A DNA stretch of 8,041 bases from an uncultured Roseiflexaceae bacterium (GTDB lineage: Bacteria > Chloroflexota > Chloroflexia > Chloroflexales > Roseiflexaceae): NCBI GenBank assembly GCA_903868295.1, contig CAIPUQ010000505.1, forward strand, positions 1-8,041, read 5' to 3'. Positions 1 through 5,014 of the stretch are shown piece after piece. The notes below the pieces were generated by a model. It was not told the origin of the DNA, did not search any database, and saw only the letters and a list, made by a program, of their open reading frames with translations. The position numbers were made by a program, and so were the translations under genes. The number at the start of each line of letters is the position of its first letter. The first letter of the stretch is position 1.

Positions 1-104
1 GACACGCCGGGGACATTGAGACGCTTCATGTCGGCAACGATGCCTTCACCCAACGCGCGGAAGCGTTTGTCTTTGATTTTTTTCAGGGCACTGTCACGAT
101 TCAT
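1..104 (-). CDS. 5' fragment of a minus-strand gene, possibly a serine hydrolase (beta-lactamase family)
   Basis: Reading the complement leftward from the ATG at 104-102 gives an open frame of 34 codons plus two bases that runs off the window. It starts MNRDSALKKIKDKRF and ends with MKRLNVPGV. A good Shine-Dalgarno sequence, GGTGAGG (complement of 110-116), sits 5 bases upstream and supports this start. The basic, helical N-terminus followed by 'MKRLxVPGV' resembles the opening of class C beta-lactamase-like serine hydrolases, where 'xPGVSVAV' begins the catalytic domain. The SxxK nucleophile motif would lie outside the window, so the family call is a guess from a short match. No signal peptide is evident in the visible part. 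It is divergent from the TIM-barrel gene at 261. That a gene starts here is fairly secure; its function is not. Confidence 0.55.
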   Translation of the reverse strand, partial: MNRDSALKKIKDKRFRALGEGIVADMKRLNVPGV

Positions 105-137
105 GTCAACCTCACCGGTATTAATTGTATTACTCAT

Positions 138-143
138 ATAGTA
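138..143 (-). promoter_or_regulatory. Possible -10 element for the minus-strand gene
   Basis: The complement of 138-143 reads TACTAT, a 4-of-6 match to the -10 consensus. It would start transcription near 131 and leave a leader of about 27 bases before the ATG at 104. No good -35 element is found 16-18 bases further upstream (best is TGTTCA, 3 of 6), and the TGn extension seen at the plus-strand promoters is absent. Weak call. Confidence 0.25.
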
Positions 144-216
144 CGACGTTTTCGGCGTCTGAACAGCCCTATACAACTGTCAAAAACCCGTGCGTACACG
201 AGTACAAACAAAAGGT

Positions 217-225
217 TGGTATACT
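217..225 (+). promoter_or_regulatory. Extended -10 promoter for the TIM-barrel gene
   Basis: TGG-TATACT at 217-225 is a TGn extended -10 element, with TATACT matching 5 of 6 consensus bases. Predicted transcription start is near 232, giving a leader of about 29 bases to the ATG at 261. No recognisable -35 hexamer lies 16-18 bases upstream, as expected where the TGn extension substitutes for it. The same nonamer occurs before efp and a close variant occurs before the gene at 7015. Confidence 0.6.
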
Positions 226-260
226 AGACGTAGTATTCGTATGAGCCGAGGAGCAATGCA

Positions 261-1013
261 ATGGCGCGTATTCCTGTTGCGGTACAACTCTATTCTGTGC
301 GCGAAGAAGCCAAAAACGATCTGGCCGGTGTGCTCAAAGCCATTGCCAAAATGGGCTATGAAGGCGTTGAGTTTGCAGGATTTTATGGACATGATGCCAA
401 ATCCGTCAAATCGATGCTCGACGCAAATGGGCTCAAGGCTGCTGGTGCGCATGTGGGCATCAACACATTGATGGGTGACGAACTCCAACGATCCATCGAA
501 TTTCATGCGACCATCGGGAACAGCTTTCTCATCGTGCCAGGTCTCGACGAATCCTACACCAGCACGCGGGCTGGGTGGCTCAGAGCAGCCGGTATTTTGA
601 ACGACGTCAGCAAAAAGCTTGCACCGCACGGCATGAAGACCGGGTATCACAATCATTGGGTCGAATTCAAGGATCTCGAAGGTGAGCTGCCATGGGACAC
701 CTTCTTCGGCAATACGGACCCAGAAGTCATTATGCAATTCGATACCGGCAATGCACTCGTCGCACATGCACCTGCTGCGCCGTTCATCGAACGATACCCC
801 GGTCGTGCGTTGAGTGTCCACCTCAAAGAGCACTCCGAGACCAACAAGAACGCACTCATCGGTGACGGTGATGTGCCATGGTCAACCGTATTGCCCCTGT
901 GTGAGCGCATCGGCGGCACACAGTGGTATGTCGTCGAGCAAGAGACCTACGCATATCCGCCGATGGAGTGTATCGAACGCTGTCTGCAAAATGTGCGCAA
1001 GATGGGTCGCTGA
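261..1013 (+). CDS. Sugar phosphate isomerase/epimerase-type TIM-barrel protein (AP endonuclease 2 / xylose isomerase-like fold)
   Basis: The 250-residue cytoplasmic protein spans one TIM-barrel domain of the family that includes xylose isomerase, IolE and endonuclease IV-like enzymes. The first strand reads 'VAVQLYSVREEA' (6-17), followed by 'MGYEGVEFAGFYG' (31-43), both typical of the 'sugar phosphate isomerase/epimerase' group. Likely divalent-metal ligands are E135 in 'GYHNHWVEF' (128-136), D161 in 'QFDTGN', H187 in 'SVHLKEH' and E226 in 'VVEQE'. H130 and H132 lie beside the first ligand. The start is fixed by GAGGAG at 248-253, 7 bases before the ATG. An ATG at 256 is out of frame. The substrate cannot be read from sequence; members act on keto-sugars, inosose or related sugar derivatives. 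The gene has its own promoter and is followed by a strong hairpin, so it may be transcribed alone. No pathway partner is adjacent, since folC downstream is unrelated. Confidence 0.9.
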   Translation: MARIPVAVQLYSVREEAKNDLAGVLKAIAKMGYEGVEFAGFYGHDAKSVKSMLDANGLKAAGAHVGINTLMGDELQRSIEFHATIGNSFLIVPGLDESYTSTRAGWLRAAGILNDVSKKLAPHGMKTGYHNHWVEFKDLEGELPWDTFFGNTDPEVIMQFDTGNALVAHAPAAPFIERYPGRALSVHLKEHSETNKNALIGDGDVPWSTVLPLCERIGGTQWYVVEQETYAYPPMECIERCLQNVRKMGR

Positions 1014-1025
1014 TTCTCGCTGATG

Positions 1026-1058
1026 ATACGCGCCGTGACACAGCGTCACGGCGCGTAT
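1026..1058 (+). terminator. Perfect 14-bp hairpin between the TIM-barrel gene and folC
   Basis: ATACGCGCCGTGAC (1026-1039) is followed by a 5-base loop ACAGC and the exact complement GTCACGGCGCGTAT (1045-1058). The stem is G+C-rich and begins 12 bases after the stop codon of the upstream gene, which is where a terminator is expected. However, the downstream bases GTGTAGAAAG contain no U-tract, so it is not a classical intrinsic terminator. It ends only 17 bases before the folC ATG. It could terminate in a U-tract-independent way, protect the upstream mRNA 3' end, or influence folC translation. The perfect symmetry also makes it nearly identical on the other strand. Confidence 0.5.
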
Positions 1059-1075
1059 GTGTAGAAAGTCCCTCC

Positions 1076-2437
1076 ATGCAAAGGGTTGCGAACTATCAAG
1101 AAGCGCTCAATTACCTCTACCGGTTCATTCCCAATCCGCAGCAACGGCCTGATCCCAACGAAAACTTGACACGAACCCGTGCGCTCCTCGAGGTGCTCGG
1201 CAATCCACAGTCACGCTTTGCAACGGTGGTTATCGCCGGTACCAAAGGCAAAGGTTCGACGACGGCAATGATAGCCGCGATGTGTCGTGCTGCAGGATTG
1301 CGTACCGGAATGTGGACATCGCCGCATCTGCATTCGTATCGCGAACGGATCCAGGTTGATGGAGTGTTGATTTCTCAGTCGGGTCTCGTCGACGGCGTGA
1401 ACCGCATTGCACCCCACATCCACGAAGCGGATGTAGCGGGCGGCTTACCATCGACATTTGCCATCGGGTTTGCATTGGCGATGCGTCATTTTGCAGACGA
1501 ACAGGTCGATATCGCAATCGTCGAAGTGGGGTTGGGCGGTCGCTACGACAGTGCCAACGTCCTTGATCCCGTCCTTTCCGTTATCACTTCGGTGAGTTAC
1601 GACCATATGGAGATACTCGGCGACACCATCGTCGACATCGCCATGCAAAAAGGCGGCATTGCCCATGCGCACATCCCCATTTTGATGGCGCCGCAGCCGC
1701 TTTCGGCATTGGTGACGTTGACGGCCTGTGCTGCCGAGGCTGGCGCACCGTGCTTTGTGGTCGATGATCCAGGCCAAGGCGGTATACGCGGTGATGATCC
1801 CGCAGACGAGCACGTCCGTGGCCCGATCCCTGAGCTCTACGACCCGTTCGACTTTTATCTGACAGGTCCGCGTACACCGACATTCGGTGGCGAGTTCCAA
1901 GCCGAAAACGCACGTCTTGCCATCGCCGCTGCCTTGTTTTTGCGCAAACGCTGGCCGCACATTGATGACCATGCGATTGCAACCGGATTGACGAATGTTA
2001 TATGGCCGGGTCGATACGAAGTCTGCACGGTCGGCAACGTCCAAGTGGTGTTCGATGGCGCTCATAATCCCGATTCGGCCGAGCGGCTGACGCGTTCGCT
2101 CAATCACGATTTTCCAGGTCGTCCCAAAACCATGGTCATCGGCTGTTCACGAGACAAAGACATCCAAGCCATGATTCCGTTTTTGGCTCGTGCTGCCGAT
2201 CAAGTCATTGTCACCGCGTCGCGACACCCGCGTGCCTGGAGTGACCTCGGTGCATTGCGCGACATGGTCTGTGCGGTCAGACCTGACATCCAAGTCATCG
2301 GGATCGCTGACCCTGCCGAAGCACTCGCCTTTGCCGTCCACCATGCACGCACCGAAGATCTCGTGGTCGTGACCGGGTCGCTCTTTGTCGTAGCAGCGGG
2401 ACGTGAGGCACTCGGAATCGCGTCTGAAGTCGATTAG
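1076..2437 (+). CDS. folC: Folylpolyglutamate synthase / dihydrofolate synthase
   Basis: FolC adds glutamate to dihydropteroate and/or to folates using ATP, in the cytoplasm. It belongs to the Mur ligase superfamily. The 453-residue product has the full motif set. The N-terminus is 'NYQEALNYLY' (6-15), the P-loop is GTKGKGS (55-61) and TSPHL lies at 81-85. EVGLGGRYD is at 150-158 and SYDHMEILGDT at 174-184. K192 in 'MQKGGI' matches the lysine that is carbamylated in the family. WPGR (310-313) opens the C-terminal domain, followed by FDGAHNP (326-332) and TGSLFVV (433-439). I chose ATG 1076 because the protein then begins as family members do. An open reading frame extends further upstream, to 923, but that part would overlap the preceding gene. 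The ribosome binding site is weak (AGAAAG at 1063-1068, 7 bases away). No separate promoter is obvious, so expression may depend on read-through past the hairpin at 1026-1058. Whether it is mono- or bifunctional cannot be decided here. Confidence 0.96.
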   Translation: MQRVANYQEALNYLYRFIPNPQQRPDPNENLTRTRALLEVLGNPQSRFATVVIAGTKGKGSTTAMIAAMCRAAGLRTGMWTSPHLHSYRERIQVDGVLISQSGLVDGVNRIAPHIHEADVAGGLPSTFAIGFALAMRHFADEQVDIAIVEVGLGGRYDSANVLDPVLSVITSVSYDHMEILGDTIVDIAMQKGGIAHAHIPILMAPQPLSALVTLTACAAEAGAPCFVVDDPGQGGIRGDDPADEHVRGPIPELYDPFDFYLTGPRTPTFGGEFQAENARLAIAAALFLRKRWPHIDDHAIATGLTNVIWPGRYEVCTVGNVQVVFDGAHNPDSAERLTRSLNHDFPGRPKTMVIGCSRDKDIQAMIPFLARAADQVIVTASRHPRAWSDLGALRDMVCAVRPDIQVIGIADPAEALAFAVHHARTEDLVVVTGSLFVVAAGREALGIASEVD

Positions 2438-2458
2438 ACGCCATCGCAATGTTGAATC

Positions 2459-2467
2459 TGGTATACT
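2459..2467 (+). promoter_or_regulatory. Extended -10 promoter for efp
   Basis: TGG-TATACT at 2459-2467 lies 22-30 bases after the folC stop. It is identical to the element at 217-225. The predicted start near 2474 gives a leader of about 26 bases to the efp ATG at 2500. No -35 hexamer better than 3 of 6 is found at the usual distance. Its presence suggests efp can be transcribed independently of folC. Confidence 0.6.
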
Positions 2468-2499
2468 GAAAGCATTGTTTTGCATGTTTGGGGAGTAGT

Positions 2500-3063
2500 A
2501 TGGCCACCACATCCGATTTGCGTACCAATCTCATCATTCGTTGGAACGGCACACTGCACCGTGTCACCGAGTTCCATCACCATGCTCCAGGCAACTGGCG
2601 TGCCATGGTCATCATGAAGCTCAAAAACATCGCCACAGGCAAGTCCGTCGAAGAACGCGTCCGTGCTGGCGAAGATATCGACATCGTCCGGGTCGACAAG
2701 CATTCGATGCAGTTCTTGTACCGCGAAGGTGAAAACTTCGTCTTCATGGATAACGAATCGTTCGAACAAATCGAACTCACTGCCGACGTCATCGGTGATG
2801 GTGCCGAGTTCTTGCTCGATGGGATGGAATGCGACATTCTGTTCTACGACGAAACCCGCATCCTCGGCGTCGAAATTCCGATTTTCGTCGAGCTCACCGT
2901 GACCGAAGCCAGCACTGCATTGCGCGGCGACACCGCCACCAATGTGAACAAAATAGTCACGCTCGAGACGGGTGCCAAGATTACCGTTCCTGCCTTCATC
3001 AACGAAGGCGACAAATTGCGCATCGACACACGAAGCGGCAACTACATGGAGCGCGTGAAGTAA
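2500..3063 (+). CDS. efp: Elongation factor P with non-canonical PGNW loop
   Basis: EF-P binds between the P and E sites of the ribosome and promotes peptide bond formation at polyproline stretches. The 187 residues match the usual length. There is an N-terminal KOW-like domain (about 1-63) and two OB domains (about 66-125 and 129-187). The family's C-terminal hallmark 'DTRSGNYMERVK' (176-187) is intact. The oddity is the loop of domain I. Most bacteria have PGKG or an Arg variant with a modified residue at the tip, but this one reads APGNWRA (29-35), with Asn32 at the modified position and Trp33 replacing the following glycine. The known lysine modifications (EpmA-type, YmfI-type) and arginine rhamnosylation (EarP) therefore cannot apply at this site. 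ATG 2500 was chosen over ATG 2488 because GGGGAG (2490-2495) lies 4 bases before it and the product begins 'MATTSDLRTN' like other EF-Ps. The gene has its own promoter and a terminator just downstream. Confidence 0.97.
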   Translation: MATTSDLRTNLIIRWNGTLHRVTEFHHHAPGNWRAMVIMKLKNIATGKSVEERVRAGEDIDIVRVDKHSMQFLYREGENFVFMDNESFEQIELTADVIGDGAEFLLDGMECDILFYDETRILGVEIPIFVELTVTEASTALRGDTATNVNKIVTLETGAKITVPAFINEGDKLRIDTRSGNYMERVK

Positions 3064-3078
3064 CCTCAGCCCCTTGTG

Positions 3079-3117
3079 CGACGGCGTGGTTTCGACCATG
3101 CCGTCGTTTCTCATTTT
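3079..3117 (+). terminator. Intrinsic terminator after efp
   Basis: The stem CGACGGCGTGGT (3079-3090) pairs with ACCATGCCGTCG (3095-3106) around a TTCG tetraloop, giving 12 pairs including one G-U. The U-rich tail TTTCTCATTTT (3107-3117) follows. It lies 16 bases after the efp stop and ends 12 bases before the nnr start. UUCG is a known stabilising tetraloop, although the usual C-G closing pair is replaced here by U-A. This is the best terminator in the window. Confidence 0.8.
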
Positions 3118-3129
3118 GGGAGGGTCAGC

Positions 3130-4629
3130 ATGTCTCTCGCCATTTCACCCGCCACAATGCGTATCCTCGAAGCAGAAAGTGTCGCTGCGGGTACACCAGC
3201 GCATCGTCTGATTGAAACCGCCGGAGCTGCGTGCGCACAGGCCATCATGAAGCGGTGGCCGATGCTCCGACGTGTGTTGATTTGCGTTGGTCCCGGCAAC
3301 AATGGTGCTGATGCGTGTGTATGTGCACGAGTGTTGGCACAGGGTGGAGTATCGGTAACGCTCCTCAGCTGGCAGCGTCCGCGTACCGATGCGTGGCTCG
3401 ATGCCGCATGCGCGGCTGGTGCAGTGCATGTCGAACAATGGGAACCCACCCTCGTAGAACGTTTACTCCCGCATGTAGACCTCGTTATCGACGGACTCTT
3501 GGGCATCGGCTTGAGCCGACCTCCCGCCGATATGCTCATTCTCCTCATCGAGACACTCAACGCCCGCCCACGCCGATTACCGCTCGTCGCCGTTGATGTG
3601 CCATCCGGTTGTGATGCACGCAGCGGGTCAATCCCGAGTGTCGCCATCCGTGCCGATGTCACCCTCAGCACTGGTCCGGTGAAGGTAGGGCTCTACATAC
3701 CACCCGCTGCATTGCATTGTGGCGAAATCATCGAACTCGACATCGGGATACATCTCTCACCAACTGATCGACGAGCGACCCGGGTCCTCAGCAGCGTGCA
3801 TGCAGAGTCACTGCTCCCGGCGCGGCCGGTCGATTCGTACAAAGGGACCTACGGGACGGTCTGTGTCTGGGCCGGTTCCGAAGCATACCCGGGTGCTGCG
3901 CATTTGGCATGCATGGCAACTGCCCGCACCGGTGCGGGCATTGTTGCATTGGCTGCCAGCCCTGCGGTTCTTCCGCTGGCATGGCCGACCCCCGAGGTGA
4001 CACTGGTTCCGCTCAGTGACGACCCGCATGATGCGTTGGTCCAGTCGCACTTTTCGACCTATCTGGTGGGTCCAGGATTGGGTCGGAGTACACAGACAGC
4101 GGAGCATCTCAAAACGTTTTTGGGTTCTGCGGACGTCGCAGGCAGGCCGGTGGTCCTCGATGCAGACGCGCTCACCATGCTCGCACGCATCCCCGACTGG
4201 CCGCACCTCATCGCGGCAGTACCGTGTGTATTAACGCCGCATTTCGGTGAACTGCGGCGCTTGGCTGGTGGCACCCTCATCGACCTACCACCCGTCGAAC
4301 GTGCCCAACATTATGCACGGACGTGGGGTCACGTACTCATCATGAAGGGCAGTGTCACCGTCATCGCCAGCCCCGACGGACGCACTGCGCTCTGGGCTCA
4401 CCCTAATCCTGTACTCGCGGTCGCTGGCAGCGGCGACGTACTGGCAGGCATCGTGGCAGGGTTCATCGCACAACACTGCGATCTCTATAGCGCTGCCTGT
4501 TTGGCAGTCACCGTGCATGGGCTGGCAGGTCAACATATCGCGCAGACCACTGGCACTGCTGGTGTGCTTGCCAGTGAACTCGCGGCTGCGATACCCGGGG
4601 CCGTCCAGGCATTGCGGGCGTTATCGTGA
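3130..4629 (+). CDS. nnr: Bifunctional NAD(P)H-hydrate repair enzyme (epimerase + ADP/ATP-dependent dehydratase)
   Basis: This two-domain enzyme repairs NADHX/NADPHX, the hydrated damaged forms of nicotinamide cofactors. The N-terminal YjeF domain epimerises R- to S-NAD(P)HX. The C-terminal ribokinase-like domain dehydrates the S form using ADP or ATP. In the 499 residues, the epimerase part (about 1-215) shows GPGNNGAD (54-61; usually GPGNNGGD), D121 in 'VIDGLLGIGLSRPP' and the catalytic-Asp motif VDVPSG (155-160). The dehydratase part (about 225-499) shows YKGTYG (237-242), AGS (248-250), GPGLG (314-318), DADAL (344-348), TPHFGE (369-374), MKG (405-407) and the catalytic GSGD (433-436). The length is typical of the fused bacterial form. 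ATG 3130 is supported by GGGAGGG (3118-3124), 5 bases upstream. A further 18 in-frame codons upstream would run through the terminator hairpin. No promoter is visible between that terminator and the start. The stop lies within the next gene's Shine-Dalgarno sequence. Confidence 0.95.
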   Translation: MSLAISPATMRILEAESVAAGTPAHRLIETAGAACAQAIMKRWPMLRRVLICVGPGNNGADACVCARVLAQGGVSVTLLSWQRPRTDAWLDAACAAGAVHVEQWEPTLVERLLPHVDLVIDGLLGIGLSRPPADMLILLIETLNARPRRLPLVAVDVPSGCDARSGSIPSVAIRADVTLSTGPVKVGLYIPPAALHCGEIIELDIGIHLSPTDRRATRVLSSVHAESLLPARPVDSYKGTYGTVCVWAGSEAYPGAAHLACMATARTGAGIVALAASPAVLPLAWPTPEVTLVPLSDDPHDALVQSHFSTYLVGPGLGRSTQTAEHLKTFLGSADVAGRPVVLDADALTMLARIPDWPHLIAAVPCVLTPHFGELRRLAGGTLIDLPPVERAQHYARTWGHVLIMKGSVTVIASPDGRTALWAHPNPVLAVAGSGDVLAGIVAGFIAQHCDLYSAACLAVTVHGLAGQHIAQTTGTAGVLASELAAAIPGAVQALRALS

Positions 4630-4633
4630 GGGA
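4628..4633 (+). promoter_or_regulatory. Ribosome binding site overlapping the nnr stop codon
   Basis: GAGGGA at 4628-4633, 5 bases before the ATG at 4639, is the Shine-Dalgarno sequence of the zinc-ribbon gene. It shares bases 4628-4629 with the nnr stop codon TGA (4627-4629). A ribosome terminating on nnr therefore sits on this site, which suggests translational coupling of the two genes. Confidence 0.7.
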
Positions 4634-4638
4634 CACAC

Positions 4639-5013
4639 ATGCCCATTTATGAATACCGCTGTGCACCGTGCAAGGTGACCTTCCAACGACTCGTGCGTGG
4701 GTTTACGGACCCCAGCGACCTTGCGTGTCCACGCTGCCACACCAATCAGGTCACACGCGTCGTCTCCCGGGTTGCCCAATTGCGGGGTGACCAGGCGATT
4801 GTGGACCGCCTGAGCAGCGATCAGACGTTTGCCGGCGTCGACGAGTCCGATCCGCAGGCGGTCGCGCGCTGGGCCAAAGAGCTCGGCCGTACCATCGGTG
4901 AAGACGCCGGCGCCGATTGGGACGAAATGGTCGATGAGATGATCGACCAAGAACGCGATGACACACGACGTGACCGCACGAGTGGTGGTGACACCGATCT
5001 TGGATGGATGTGA
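4639..5013 (+). CDS. FmdB-type zinc-ribbon protein, long form with acidic C-terminal extension
   Basis: The N-terminus 'MPIYEYRCAPC' (1-11) and the CxxC pairs C8/C11 and C30/C33 ('CPRC') are the signature of the FmdB/CxxC_CxxC_SSSS family, a small zinc ribbon of unproven role once linked to a regulator of formamidase/acetamidase genes. The family core is about 40-70 residues. This 124-residue protein adds a helical, strongly acidic tail (about 50-105) with 'DPQAVARWAKELGRTIGED' and 'DEMVDEM', ending in a charged low-complexity segment. I recall similar long forms in Chloroflexota, though this is memory and not a search. No DNA-binding motif beyond the ribbon is visible. It lies between nnr and uvrC with overlapping translation signals, so it is almost certainly co-transcribed with both. 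Its function remains unknown; zinc-dependent protein or nucleic-acid binding is an inference only. Confidence 0.9.
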   Translation: MPIYEYRCAPCKVTFQRLVRGFTDPSDLACPRCHTNQVTRVVSRVAQLRGDQAIVDRLSSDQTFAGVDESDPQAVARWAKELGRTIGEDAGADWDEMVDEMIDQERDDTRRDRTSGGDTDLGWM

Positions 5014-5014
5014 T

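Noticed and set aside
180..833. Long minus-strand open frame (217 codons) opposite the TIM-barrel gene
   Set aside because: It lies antisense to a gene with clear family motifs, shows no recognisable domain and has no ribosome binding site. It is explained by the codon usage of the sense gene.
923..1075. Upstream extension of folC to an ATG at 923
   Set aside because: It would overlap the end of the TIM-barrel gene, translate through the hairpin and add 51 residues with no match to FolC N-termini.
1445..2107. Minus-strand open frame (220 codons) opposite folC
   Set aside because: It is a shadow of the intact folC coding sequence, with an atypical composition rich in Arg, Cys and His and no motif.
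2434..3114. Minus-strand open frame (226 codons) covering all of efp
   Set aside because: Antisense to efp, and its start would lie within the efp terminator. The repeated Asp/Glu/Val/Phe-rich translation mirrors the sense codons and shows no family.
3283..3321. Possible loss of function in Nnr epimerase motif (GPGNNGAD instead of GPGNNGGD)
   Set aside because: The asparagines and aspartate are kept and a Gly-to-Ala change at this place is mild. The other epimerase motifs (D121 and VDVPSG) are intact, so there is no good reason to call it inactive.
4958..5014. Upstream extension of uvrC to an ATG at 4958
   Set aside because: It lies inside the zinc-ribbon gene and adds 19 residues not typical of UvrC. 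ATG 5015 directly after the preceding stop fits the family start better.
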